Origin: Henckelia pumila | Lineage: Eukaryota > Streptophyta > Magnoliopsida > Lamiales > Gesneriaceae | Reading direction: 5' to 3' | NCBI RefSeq assembly: GCF_033568475.1 | Contig: NC_133122.1 | Coordinates: forward strand, 181,927,449-181,991,448 | DNA length: 64,000 bases | Shown: positions 24,091-36,806 of the stretch, piece by piece | How the letters are laid out: the number at the start of each line of letters is the position of its first letter | How positions within the stretch are numbered: position 1 is the stretch's first letter | The notes under the pieces: model-generated | Told to the model about the DNA's origin: nothing | The model's input: the letters and a program-made list of their open reading frames with translations, nothing else | Database searches by the model: none | Position numbers and translations under genes: made by a program

Positions 24091-25446
24091 AGGGTGTTTG
24101 ACTAAACTTATTAAAAAAAGCTCAGGGGCGGTCCTGAGAGAAATTAGGCCCAGGGAGAATAAAAAAATGGTCTTTCAATAACTTGAACAGTGTGATATAT
24201 ATAAAATATTATAATCAAAGTAAACCATAATATGTAATTAATAAAAATACACATCATAAATGTCTACATAATTTCTCAAAAAATAACCTATTCAACAACT
24301 AATATTATTTAAAATGTACTCTTCTTTCATTTTTTGAAGCAAATTCGTCATTTTTTTTCATTTTATGTACGATCAATAATTGTGCAAAAATAAAAATATT
24401 TTAACTAAACTCATGTGCAATATAAAATATTACTAAATAATGAAATAAAAAACAAATAAAAAAACATATATATGATAATAATAATAAATTAGCGTAATAT
24501 GAATTAATAAAATAACAATGCAATAATCAATTAGTAAATGAAGAAAATGAAAAAAAAAATTACATTTTTTGTAAAATCACACGATTTTAAATTTGTAATC
24601 TGAGTAATCGTCATGGTTTAATTGTATAAGTAAGAAAAACTTGACGATATGCCTACCTATGAAGCAATTGAGGTTTGCGATAAATTTTCGTGTTTAGAAT
24701 AAATTGTTTGCAGGGCCGCATGAAGAAAGAAGATGAAATTAAAAACAAATTAGTGGGGTACGAGAGTTTGTGATGATTTAACTCAATTCAAGAAAAAGTT
24801 TTGCCATAAAACCCTAGAATAAATTTTTTTAATAATTTTTTATTTACTAAAATTATATAAATATTAATATAAATACTAATTTAAAAATAATTTGAGGCCC
24901 GTCTGAAGGTGGGGTCCTGGGCGATCGCCCGGCCCGCCCTACGTCAGGGCCGCCCCTGAAAGAGCTTATAAGCTCCTAGAGCTTAAAAGCTGTTTTACGA
25001 GCTTATAAGCTGTTAGAACTTATTTTAAAAATAAGCTATTAAAATGTTTGGGTAAACTTATTTTAAACAATTTAAACTTAAAAATGTTGATATGTTTGAT
25101 ATTATAAGATTTTTTTTATTGTCAAAATTACCAAAAAGGATATAATTATATGAAAATAATATTTCGAATTATACATATACGAAAAAAAATTTAGTATTAA
25201 AATATAAAATTGTTTTAATATTTTATTTTAGAAAAATTTATGTGATTTGTAATTTTTTTAAAATAATATTTAATATTTAATGAGTAGAGGATATGATGAA
25301 GATTTATGAAAAATATTCAAGGATATTTTAGAGAGATAGAATATTAAAATAAGATATTTTTGAAAAAAGTACATCCCTTTACTTTTTTAAAAACAGCTTA
25401 TAAGCTTAAAAACTCTAAAACATCTTATAAACTGTTTGACACCCTC
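24091..25446. mobile_element. Candidate older MITE that hosts a hAT insertion
   Basis: The outer ends AGGGTGTTTGAC (24091) and TGTTTGACACCCT (25433-25445) share only the terminal AGGGTGT as inverted repeat. Next to each end are several copies of AGCTTATAAGC-like words. No clear target duplication is visible. Removal of the nested hAT element (24123-24958) would leave about 510 bp. Tentative. Confidence 0.4.
24123..24958. mobile_element. Non-autonomous hAT element, 836 bp
   Basis: The ends CAGGGGCGGTCCTGA and, reverse-complemented from the right, CAGGGGCGGCCCTGA are terminal inverted repeats. The flanks AAAAAGCT (24115-24122) and AAAGAGCT (24959-24966) form an 8-bp duplication with one mismatch. 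The interior is AT-rich and non-coding. Confidence 0.85.
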
Positions 25447-26549
25447 GAAAAGTAGAAATAGGGCAACTTACGAACTCAAATATATATTTCTCCCGGTCAC
25501 CGCCTAGTTCGAATTTCGAACTTTGGAGTGCTCGAGATTCAGAATGTTGTTTCTTTTTTATTCTTTTAATACAATGATTGAATTATTATTTTATAGCTGA
25601 TTCTAGTGTAAATTATATATTTTACAAGATTCCATTTTTTGGAAAATACGTATATAATAACTATATATACATATCCTTACTACGTTATAATAGTAAGTTC
25701 ATTAGAGAAACTATTTTTGGTCATTTTAATAGATTTTTAAATTTATTTTATTATTATTTCAACGTATTCAATAATTAAGAGACAAAAAATTAATTTATCA
25801 TTCAAAAACTTCACACCTCCTCTTTCCACTATCTCATTATCCTAATTTATAATTACTACTATCCTTTTACCCATTATCCTAATTTATAGATTCATAAATA
25901 AATTTAAATTTATAAAAATATATTTTTTACCCATTATCCTAATTTATAAATTCATAAATAAATTTAAATTTATAAAAATATATTTTGTACGCATACAACG
26001 CATGTGCTTGGGTATACTGATATATGTATATGACATTGTCTTGTAACTTAATATTTCAATTTAGTATTCAAGTTCAAATAACTAAAAAATTACTCCATCC
26101 GAGCTCCGCTTACAGGTTACTTTGAACATTTAGTTATTCAACAATAAATGAACAAAAAGTTTACTGACCCAAAAAATAAAAATAAAAAAATAGATCTGTA
26201 ACATCTTTTCTCCCCTCAAAAGAAGTACTATAATAGGAACTTTTACTTACGTAGATGAAATTTTAAAAATTGTTTCTGCCATTTCGACGAAATATTAATA
26301 TTAATATAACACAAAATATGAAGATGAATAGACAAATTACTTTTCAAATTTTAAACAGTAAATCATTTAATATATTTTAGTCCAGAAATATGAGTTTTCA
26401 CATATGTTCAAATTATACATCATCAAAAGAAATTCAGCTACTAAATACTTCTTCCAACCAAGCAAATCTCACATGAAAACCAAAACATCCACATCCGATT
26501 CATAGATAAAATAGCTAACAATATGGTTTCTAACAAAAGAAATACCATT
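25447..26549. other. Intergenic, includes the TOL 3' flank
   Basis: AT-rich; no gene. It holds a 60-bp tandem duplication (25867-25986). The last few hundred bases before 26550 probably contain the 3' UTR of the minus-strand TOL gene. Confidence 0.5.
25867..25986. repeat. 60-bp tandem duplication
   Basis: Two consecutive 60-bp copies (about 25867-25926 and 25927-25986), each starting TTACCCATTATCCTAATTTA, differ at only a couple of bases. The unit is AT-rich. Confidence 0.92.
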
Positions 26550-29500
26550 TCAGTCACTGAAATCCATACTTCCACTGCGAGAGCTACTGGCATTTCGACT
26601 GTGTAATGAGAGGTTTCTCATATGGCCATTAACGGCGGTAGAGCCGTCTGGTTTATGCTCTTGGAAGAACTTCTCACGCTCCACATGCTTAGCTGGTGGC
26701 GGTGGGATTGTGACCGTGGGCTTACCTGTAATGACTTCTTGTTTCGACTCCACAGGGGATGGCCGGTTAACCATTTCTTGCTGTGGCTCAAGAGTTAGAG
26801 GTCGTATGAGGGGACGATGGAGCATTTCAGATGGCACGGAACGCCCAATCAACCCCAATGGTCTATCTATGGGGTGGTCTCCGTCATCTTCTGGCCGTAT
26901 ACAAGCTTTTCCTTTCCTTATCCTGTTCAAGAATGGGGAGTTTTTAGGATCAATTCGGATACGCGAAGCCAGAGGTGGCTGTCGCGATACAATCTTTTTA
27001 TAACATGACTGAATAAGGAAAGAGTGACCATGAAAATAAAACGGTATTTGTACCACTGTATCAAGATCTAATGTTAAGCTAGGAGCTTAAGCGGAAAATC
27101 CAAATATAAAGGAGTATTTGCAAACTCTAAAAATATCTATTGTATGAGACAGCCACTCAATCTTGGTTGTGCTTGTCACTCTATTATTAGTTGGTGGAAC
27201 CATATGAAACAGTAACTTAACTACCTAAACAAAAATCAGCTCAAGTATTTACATATTAATTGATAAGCCTTCAGAACAGGGACAGCAGTTGTTAATCATG
27301 TAGAGTAACATACCTTCGAAAAAGTTGTTCTGCTTCTTCCTCTTCTTCTACCTCTGTTTGTTGATGGTCTATATGATTTGGGGTCGACATTGTCCTGCAA
27401 GCTAAAAGAGCATCATGCCTTCGTAACACTCTTTCTAGCTGCTCATTAAGCTCGATTGCTTGTGAAACCACCTTTTCATCCCTAAAAGATACATAAGAAA
27501 GATATATTACAGCACCGCAAAAACTAGGAATAGATTCTTGATATTAAAAATATGCCATGGTTACTCCTGGTCTACCTAAATCAAAGCCTTCATATTGTTT
27601 GGGTTAATACAGTATTTGACCAGTACAACGTACACCACAAGTTTTTTTCTGGATGGAGTTTATGCCATACCAGAAATAAAAGCCAAAAGTTCACAAAATC
27701 GAGAGCAGACGAGGATGACCTTTGATACAGAATTAGAACTATAAAAGGAACCAAACATCCAATCTCATTGCTATGAGACTACTCCTGTCAATAATTTTTT
27801 TTCTTTTTGTGACTGTCTCTCGTATATATGATGAACCTTTGACGGGGTGAACGAGATATAGCTAGACCATTATGTCATACGATGTCAGGAGTGGAGGACA
27901 TACTCCTCTGCAGACCTTTTTTTTCAGGGTAGTAGCTAAATAATTCAACAAGTTTTACAATAAAGCAGGTCGACAACAAACTTCCAGCACACTTGCCTAA
28001 TATGCGTCATAAATTGTTGTCAGTTTTTATCGAGTGAGTATAAGACTTTACATGAAGGTGCTCTTACCTAGAAGTCATAGCAAGATGCATTACTCGTTGC
28101 TTTTGAAATGAACACTGTTCCACAAGGTCAAGTGTAAACTCATCCTTAGCTCCCTGAAAGGAAAATAAAGTCAGAACAATTGGCCGTCGAGTAACCAGGA
28201 AGAAAATTACAAACATTTTGCGGTGGCTAACAAACTGTACAAAGACTAACAGCAAACTTATCAATACAAAGACTAAAAATAGCAGTCTAATCATTGTTGA
28301 TAGGAAAATACGAATTTCTACAAATATTAAATACCTCAGGATGTTGAGTATCAACAGCATTGAGTACGTCCCTCAAAACCTCTAATGCTGTACCAGCCTT
28401 TTCAAGAATACTGTGAGAGGTAATAAATTAAATTGTTTTAAGACAAGAAACAAAGACGAGCCAGAATAGAGATGCTTGGAAAAAACCATGTTCAGCTTCT
28501 AGTAGGACAAATAAACACTAAAAACTCATTCATTTGTAACAAAAAATACCTTGATCCAGAAACATTCTCATCCCGTGCTTGTGCTGTGTTTCTTTCACTT
28601 GTAGGAGCAGCAGATTCCTTATCTGGTGGATTATTCTTATCCACATTTGATGAATGAGGTTTCGGAACATCTTGAGGCCTCTGAATCTCTTGAGTCCTCT
28701 GAGGAAATTGCACACCTGAATTCTGAAACAGAGAGACAATCCTAAGGTCATGTATCCAAAAAAACCAGAAATAAATTTTTGAGTATTTGCTTCTCGCCTT
28801 GTTAAGGGGTATTAACAGTTCCAATGGACCAGAATCTCCCTCACTTCAACTGATTTTATTTACATATTTTCCAAATACTGCAATAATGGGAACACCTCTA
28901 CAATTTTCCTATAGTCGAACACTTTTAAAAAAGTGGAACAAAATGTTCAGTCGACCGTCGATATCAGAATACAATGGATGCAAAATTTCAAATTCTTTCA
29001 AGCACTAAAGAACAGTAGTATTGTTCTCTGGCAATGTTAAAATTGACCAACTACAATTGATTTTGAATCAATTAAACAAGCTGATTGAGAACAGGTTTAC
29101 CCAAGGACTTTAAAAGTAAACCACGATGTAAACATTTAAAAATTCAGCATAAGTCAGCGATGACCTACCACTAATTCAAAGTAAGCATTATAATACTGAG
29201 GAAACCTTCCAGAAGCTCCACCAAGAGATGTCTGAGCTGCATCTAGCAGAAGAAAAATCTTTTCCCGTACGGGAAGATCCGACTGTGAAAGAGACAGAAG
29301 AATTAGTTAATGATCCAATTTAATCAGCCAGCAACTGAGAAACAGAAATTGCATAAAAGCCTACCTTTTTCTTAACTATTTTAACAAGTACAGGAAGAAT
29401 TCCCATCTCTATGACCTGCTTGTGGACAGAGTCTCCAACATTATTCATTAACATTTCCAGCAACTGACAAATACCAGTTTTAAAGAACAAACATGTAAGT

Positions 29501-30164
29501 AAAGCTAGCATGGTCAGAAGATAAATCATTGAAGGACAATAAAGTTCTTATCTAACAAAAATTAGGCAGTTATTTTCAAAGTACAAAAGTACTCACCATA
29601 ACGGAAAAGAGTTGAGTGTTTGAGTTTTTGCTTCCAAGACGTTTTTTAATTGCTTTTATGACAACTTTAGCTTGTCTGCATGAAAAAATGGACAAATAGT
29701 GGTGAATGTATAGCTTGAAGTCTTCAATGCATATCATCTGCCAAATACAAGATTCTTCTGTATTTTAAGAAAGATTAAAATATAGTGATACGGTCAAGCA
29801 CATTATCCAACCATCAAAATGATCCAAGCGCAAAAACAAGTTTCATGACAACTAGGGACATATCAAGCATCATGGATAATTAGGAAGAATATTTGTGTGT
29901 GACGATGAAGGGGAAAAAAGACTAGAGAAAATCGTCCGTGATAACTGAAAAGAATGACTACAAATGAGCATAGCAAAATCCCAATCAGCACCAGAAAGAA
30001 TAGCATAACAGCACACATACAACACATCCACATCAACAGCTAAACTTTAGTACTAAACCTTACTTGTCATCGTGGACGACTAGTTCGCAGATTTCGATAT
30101 TTTTTGTCCAATCGGTATCAGTAAGTTTGTCGCTTGTTGCAGAACTAACAAGTTCGGCAGCCAT
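26550..30164 (-). CDS. TOL: TOM1-like (TOL) VHS-GAT protein, nine exons
   Basis: Nine exons encode 422 residues: 30164-30064, 29675-29597, 29463-29365, 29282-29169, 28722-28550, 28410-28335, 28153-28068, 27481-27314 and 26922-26550, all GT-AG. Residues about 5-140 are a VHS domain ([49 protein letters not shown]). After a Pro/Ser-rich linker, about 190-270 is a GAT helical bundle ([54 protein letters not shown]). The charged segment [20 protein letters not shown] and a Pro- and Ser-rich tail follow. Plant TOL proteins bind ubiquitinated membrane cargo and stand in for ESCRT-0 in sorting to the vacuole. Exon 9 was started at 26922 because AG|G there restores the frame and the conserved arginine/lysine motif. 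The short tail without clear clathrin boxes suggests a short TOL1/2-like member. Confidence 0.95.
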
Positions 30165-31260
30165 ATCTATTTATGATCCTTTCTGCAAGTAAGAACATGA
30201 AGTTAAAATCATCGAATGAAATCTTCGTCTCCATTTAACTTAAAGTACAAGACATGTCCACTTGGACAGGTTCAGCAAGTGGCAAGGGAGGAGTAAGGTC
30301 CCCAAAGTCGAAAATTTCAAATTACTTTTTCTGATGTTTGTTAACTGTGAGTCTCACTCCCACAATCCAGTTAATCACACACCTCATCACTCCTCTCCGA
30401 AATGCTTGGATCCGCCCTCACCGACCCTAAGCTACCATTAAGATACGCGTGCACTGTTTCTTAAGTCACCACTTTTAAACAATATTTTCATTATGCTTTC
30501 AGAAATCTCCTTATGCACACAAATCCGCTGTAATTAACTATTATGCCATCTGTAATTACTTATGCAAGAATTTAACCAAATCTCGCAATGAAATAGAATG
30601 AGGTTGATAGACTGGATTTGACTATTATCCTGTCTCCTAAATTGTATCGTTCTGGTCGCTATCCGAGCATGTAATCAAGGTCAACTGATATGATTGAAGT
30701 TTCTACGAACAATAACTAAGTCGAGATTAAAAAACCAAGAGATTGAAAGTGACATTTCTTAACAATTTTTTCAATTGACAGTCGCAACAGCTTCTGCTCG
30801 CCGCAGTTCAATTCCTTTCTTACTACAAACTAGAGAAACTTAAAAAAATCATCTTTCTGATTAATTTTGATAAATTTATTTTTTGCTGATAATCCCCAAA
30901 TTCAAATAATCAATCAAAAGAAAACAGATGGGTCTTCATGAATTCCTTAGTTCATCCTTTACTTTCTTGACACTGATCACAGTAAACTAAAAGATAAATA
31001 AAATAAAATAAAATAAAATAAAATAAAAATTCACAATATTTGCCTTCAGATCTCGTACAAAAATCCCTACTCAGGATCCCATTAAAATTGAAAACATTTG
31101 CATTCTTCATCGACAAAGAAACAAAATGTAGTCCCCGAAGTTTGCAGGCAAAAACCCTTCAAACAGGATGAAATCAGTACCAAAAACAAACACCACCAAG
31201 ATTTGGAAATACCCACCTGGGAAACCAGCAAAAAGTAAAACCAGAAGCTGCAACACTCCA
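30165..31260 (-). other. TOL 5' UTR with 1-kb intron
   Basis: An acceptor (TTGCAG at about 30183-30188) 18 bp upstream of the start codon and a donor (CCAG|GTGGGT at 31217/31216) bracket an intron of about 1034 bp in the 5' UTR. The interval has no coding potential. Leader introns are common in plant genes of this kind and often raise expression; that effect is not shown here. Confidence 0.65.
30996..31030. repeat. (AAAAT)n pentanucleotide microsatellite
   Basis: About seven copies of TAAAA in a row inside the TOL 5' UTR intron. Confidence 0.95.
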
Positions 31261-33679
31261 ATCCACTCCAATCTGTGTGTATGTATGCGTGTATGTATCT
31301 ATAGTTCTAACAAGTGGTGACACGTATATACAACTGTCTGCATATGATGCTAATCATGAAGAAATGAAGTAAATTTTTAGATTCCTAAACTCTTGTTTTT
31401 TTAATGGGTTTATTTCATTTTTTTTCCTCCTTCGTTTAACTTTTTCTATTTCTAAATTCTATCAATAATAATAATAATAAATATTAAAAAGTGCAATTGG
31501 AGAATCTATGTTTATAGTTTTTTCTCAATCAAAAAACTAGTGTGTCCGGGTTTCTTTCCTTTATAGCAGAAATGTGAAATGAAAGCGATGCTGTGTATCA
31601 AAGAGGCGCCTGTTTATGCTATTAGTTCTCCAATAATTGCTTGGACCACTTTACTCATCATTTGTATGACGAAAATACCCTTTCTCTACTAATTTTTGGA
31701 TGTTTTATGTTTGCTAGTACTTCGTACACCTTGTTTTTTTAAAACAAAAATATTTTTGTGAAATTAAGAAAAAAGATCATAACAACCTGCCATTTTTGCC
31801 TCTATTCTGTAGTAAAGATACATGTGTATGTGTTGGGTGCTTGTACGCTTCATTTTTAAGCATAATTATTTTCAATTAAATTGATAACCGTAAAATAATA
31901 AATACCAAAACAAACTTGGGTGATTGTGCAAATAAGAAAAACTAGAGGAATTTTTAATGTTAAAAAATTGAAATATTGTCAAACTTTATTCTTAGTATGC
32001 TTGCTATTTGGGTCATTTGGACAATTTTAATCATTTATTCGATGTGTGATTAACATGAGTGACATGTGCTGTGTCATGTTAACACTCTCAATAAAAATTA
32101 ATAATAAATAAAATTATAAAAAATCTGAAGATATGTGACTATTACTAAAATTTGATACATAGATAACCACAATCACAAATAAATCCATAGACTTGTGATA
32201 TCAAAAATATAATGTTTTCTTTTAATACATCATTTTATTACTAGTGAAAAAATAAATTTTATAACGAGAGATAATAATAAATGTTAATTTGCGATATGAC
32301 ATAATAAATATAAATTTATGCACATAGCAAATTATAACACTTTGACAAGTTGATTGCATAATTCAGTATCAACATATAAAATGGAGAACGAATTCAATTT
32401 AAGATAATTGATCTTTTGGATATCTACCTTGGACATTTGCTTGAGCATTAAGGTATCATCCGTATGTTAGATATATAGTTTCATCACACTTAAATATATG
32501 AGCGTCACATCAGTGATGTTTACAAAATTTTTTATGTTTGTCATGAATGTTTACAAAATTGCTTTATGTTTATCATGAGCATTCAAAAAATTCAACTTCG
32601 TCGATCTAAAAAAAAAAAAAAAAAAAATAGATAGTAATGATCCATTAAATGAAAATTAATTACAATTTTTTTAAATTATTTAAATTAAATTAATGTTTTA
32701 TTCTTAAATTTATTAATTTTTCTAAATATGTGCGTACTTTTTAATAATATATATTCTCCTATTTTTAAAAAATATTAAAACATTATATTATTAATTATAT
32801 ATATGTAAATCTATATTTTAATAATAATAATAATAAACAAAAAAAAGGAGTGGAAATACCAATTGGAGAGTGGCACCGCCATAAACTTATTTCGATAAAT
32901 AAAGGGTACGTGGCGGAGGATGAGTGGATAGGAAAAAGCCCGCAAAGATACAAGCGGCGCAGATTAATAAAAGGCAGTGGTTAAAAACAATTGCTTTCCA
33001 CGTGTCTAAATGGGACCAGCGAGTGATGAGCGTGGCTGCAATCAAACTATAGGCGCGTGGAAAGTTTCCAATAAGGAAGTAAAGAGAGGCCGACAACCCA
33101 ACAAAGGTTCATTGTTTGCTTTGCTGGACTGGATTATTCTTGCAAATGGATTGACACCACATACATCACGCTTTCTATTTTCTTTTCTTTTCTTTTTTTC
33201 TTTTCTAAAAAAAATCATTTTATTATTATTATCATATTATATATATAAGAAATTTCAATAATAATTTTTCTTGATTTCAAATATATATACATATTGTGAA
33301 AAGATTATCATTTCAAATCAATTTCTCAAAATCATTCTATCTGAATCAAATTACCTAGAGGTGCGGTTAAATTGCTATGTTTGCAAAAACAAAATATTTA
33401 CCCAATCTAATATATGAAAAATAATATTTTTATGTCAAAATATTACTTTGAATTATATATACAGATCGAATCGACGTGTTTCACGATCGTGAGACACACA
33501 TTTAAAAATATTATATTTATTTCCAATATATTATAGTTTATTTGGTTATATTTAATGAAAAGAATTTCAAAATCCATCTCCTTCCAATATAGTAGTTATA
33601 TTATAACTTGATGCGTTCCCAATTAATTTTATTCCTTGATCTTTGTTATTCTTTCGTATGTCTTTTCCTGAAAACCACG
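31261..33679. other. Intergenic AT-rich region
   Basis: About 2.4 kb between the TOL gene and the nested transposon block. It contains poly-A (about 32610) and TAA/ATA microsatellites (about 31466 and 32822). The open frames around 32887-33261 have no recognisable domain. The part near 31300 probably includes the TOL promoter. Confidence 0.5.
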
Positions 33680-34627
33680 TGTAGCAACCTGATTTTAGAA
33701 ATAATCAATTAAATGTATAAGCATGTTTAAAATAGTCAAAAAATGATTTAAGAAATTCTCGGATGAGATTAATAAGTAGAAAATCGAATTCAGAACGTTC
33801 GAAAATGGTCTGGAGGGTTCCAAGTGTTCGAGCAGTTTAAAAGGTTCGAACTTGAACAAGTTGGAGATCAAAAGTGCCGATCCCTTCGGAAGCAAGAGTT
33901 AAAGTTCGGAAGCTCCGATCCTGAGTTCGGAAAATCCGAACGTTCCCTGACAGACAGATATGGGCTTTTTGAGTTGTGATTAGACACGGTGGAGATCGGT
34001 GGTTCCGATCCCCTAGTTCGAAAGTTTCGAACGTTGTCAGTAGCTGTGTTGTCCAATCAAAAGACAGGTGTTGAGAGACTAATGAAGCACGATCGAAAGC
34101 TCTGAAGTCCGATCTGTAGTTCCGATCGTGAGGTCGGTAGTTCCGAGCGTGGTCTATAAATAGGGGTTCCGAGGCTTCATTTCATTTGCTCATTTCCTCT
34201 TCACTTTCTCTCGACCTAGGTGTTTCTAATGGGATTTTAGGCCATTTTAGGCATCGTTTTGGATTTCGGACGATAGCGACGTGCTACCGGGATCGTTGCG
34301 GAGTTGTGCCTAGGTTTTGAGGTCATCGCCATCAAAAAGCTAACGACGGATGCATGTATATTTCTAGACTTTGATTAGATTCTGTGAGTAGCTATTAGTG
34401 ATTATATGCTTACAGGCTTGGACTCGAGTACCTGGGTAACTAGGTTGCTTAAGTTGCGTGATTTGAGGTACGGACGTACTATCCGAGATACCCTGGTTGA
34501 GTATGCATATTCTATGTTTGCATATTTTATGTGACATTACTGATATATGCATTGATTATGTCACGGATATTATGCTGCATGCATTATCATGTTGGGCCTT
34601 TTACCATTGATATTACCTATTGAGGGG
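33680..34627 (+). mobile_element. Left part of a Tekay-like LTR, split by insertion
   Basis: It begins TGTAGCAACCTG and matches the 20250-21598 LTR in layout: repeated self-complementary words (GTTCGGAA and TTCCGAAC types, 33850-34150), a TATA box (TCTATAAATAGG at about 34153), then GGTTCCGAGGCTTCATTTC and AACGACGGATGCATGTATA, close to the first LTR. It stops at AGGGG (34623-34627) and resumes at 55607. It is a diverged relative of the first LTR, not a copy. Confidence 0.82.
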
Positions 34628-34961
34628 TGTTATTTAGTTTTGTTTCATTCATCATTGTATTTTGCATTCATTTGGTTTTGTTTATTGCATCTAGTTCGTA
34701 CTCATGCATATCATTTTGTTTTCTATTTGTGTTATGTGAATAAGAAGAATGATGAATGTTGGTCGATGATGATAGAGTTGTGAATTTTTTTTTTTTGTAA
34801 AAATGTTGCTTTTGATTGAACATAAGAACCTGTTGGTTGAATCGTGAATCTTTTTAAGCACGCATGTTAGACTAGTGTAGTGTAGCGAAGTAATTGATGA
34901 CATTCGTGTTTGTTTGACCATTGCACGACAATAGGTGTTTGTTGTTCATGATAGTGCTTTG
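34628..34961 (+). mobile_element. Tat-A left arm, first piece (3' internal region)
   Basis: This piece is the reverse complement of about 52836-52507, the internal 3' region of the minus-strand Tat-A element. It is interrupted at CTTTG (34957-34961) by the Copia insertion and continues at 44286. No coding sequence is seen. Confidence 0.85.
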
Positions 34962-36806
34962 TGAAAGAGTGGATGCCCGGTGAGCCAATTTGTGGCTAAG
35001 GGCTTTTATGACTCTATGTATAAACAATCTTTTGTTTAATATAATTTATACTTTTATAATGGCGTTTACTTTATCTTTTATCATATTATTATGTTGTGAC
35101 ATACTATAAGATGTTTAGACGAAGACCTTGAATATACTATAGTGTATGTAAGATGTGGTGGCACATGGGGATGGCTATCATGAAACACATCTTATAGTCA
35201 CTGTATATTCTAAACAGTTCCTAGTCGATTGAGCCGTCCGTTAATAAGGATAAGGATCGCTCGAGATTGAGACTAGCATTTGCGATTCCGAGTACCACGT
35301 TTCATTGGTATGGAACATAGAGATGTTCAAAGCATGCAAATGGATATTCATACGATGAATGATCGAACTACCCTATCCGGACTTTCCAAGTGGTTATCAC
35401 TTATCGAGTGGATAAAGTCCGCGGTTTTGGTTGTACACCATTAGTCCTTACTACTTGAAACATCATTGAGACTCTATATGCTAGTACTGTACTTTGACTC
35501 GTTTACCGACTCTATTGAGGTCATCAGGTGTCGGGATTGGGTGCAGTTACGACACATATAGGAGTCGATGCTTTGTTGTCAAGGATTCACCACATACTTA
35601 CTAGTGTGGATATCCTATGCAATCTGAGGAGATATTAGTGTGACGAATCTCTGGCCAGAGTACATGATGTGTTTTAAGAAATGGTTTCTTAGTAGCACAT
35701 GTGATGTCACTATTTGATCTTCAAGATGCATTGCATAGTTATCGAATCTCGAACGACTCTCAATTTACCAATAGTTGTTGATTCGATCGGGATATATGGA
35801 TGAAGGGACCGTACTGTACGCTAACCAAAATCTATTGGTTCTTGCAGGCACTATCAGTGATACCTAGGGAATCATGGGGCGATGTTGCTAGGCGCTCTTA
35901 CCATGATTCCATGGGCAAGTCGGAAATTGTTGTTTCGAGTCACAAGGAGTTGTGAGCCCACGACTAGCTGTATCCCTGAACCATTGAGGGTCACACAAGT
36001 AATGGATTTTTAATCCCCGTTGAGATAATTAAATTTAAAGAGTTAAATTTAGTGAATAAAGAAGTGGGACTTCTTATATCAGAGTAGAGGAGTAAGATTT
36101 CCTAAAATGACATAGGGATGGGCATTTTTGGAAACCACTGAATTCGGATTCAGAAAATTTATCTTGACTTTAAAAGATGCAGAAATGGTTTCTGTACACA
36201 TTGGTGAAATTGGTTTATCAATCTGAGTCACGATGAATTTTATATTAATTTCTGAACATGCGGGCTTTGCTTGTCAGGCTTGAACTTATGACTAATGGGC
36301 CCTAAGCTGTTAGCAGCCCACATTATAAATAAGTTATTGCAGTACAGAAATTACACAACAGAGGCTCATAATTTCGAACACTAGGGTTTTTGAGACCTAT
36401 AGTGGCCGCCACCTCTCTGTGTTTTCTCTCTGAAAATTCCAGCGTATGAATTTTGAATTTGCAGTCTGGTTTAACAGATCAAATTCGTTAATTCTCTTCG
36501 TAGAAACTTCTGATAGATTTTCTAGTGCAATCTATCAGAGGGATTAAACTTCTGTTCGTGGACCTGATTGAAGAATTGTTCGTCCATCAGTTCCTGAGAT
36601 ATACAACAAGAGCAGAGTAATCTGTTGGTGTCCATAATCTCGTTTCGAGATTTCAAGGTAAAAATTTAATTGTTATTTAATTTTTACACGCACAATTTAA
36701 TCGTAAAGTTTTGATACCCATGATATGGAATTGTTCCATATAAAATTTTAAAACTTTCGCTGCATCGGGTATCAATTCTGATTGATCTGATCACAGTTTT
36801 CCAACA
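34962..36806 (+). repeat. 5' LTR of the Copia element
   Basis: 1845 bp, TG...CA. A TATA-like TTATAAATAAG lies at about 36323. The partner at 42436-44280 has the same length. Confidence 0.95.

Noticed and set aside
26923..27056. Upstream extension of TOL exon 9
   Set aside because: The open frame continues to 27056, but exon 8 ends in phase 2. The AG|G at 26922 restores both frame and the conserved RIRKGKA segment; the extension would not splice in frame.
33010..33261. 83-residue open frame
   Set aside because: The only basis is absence of stops; its end is translated low-complexity T-rich sequence.
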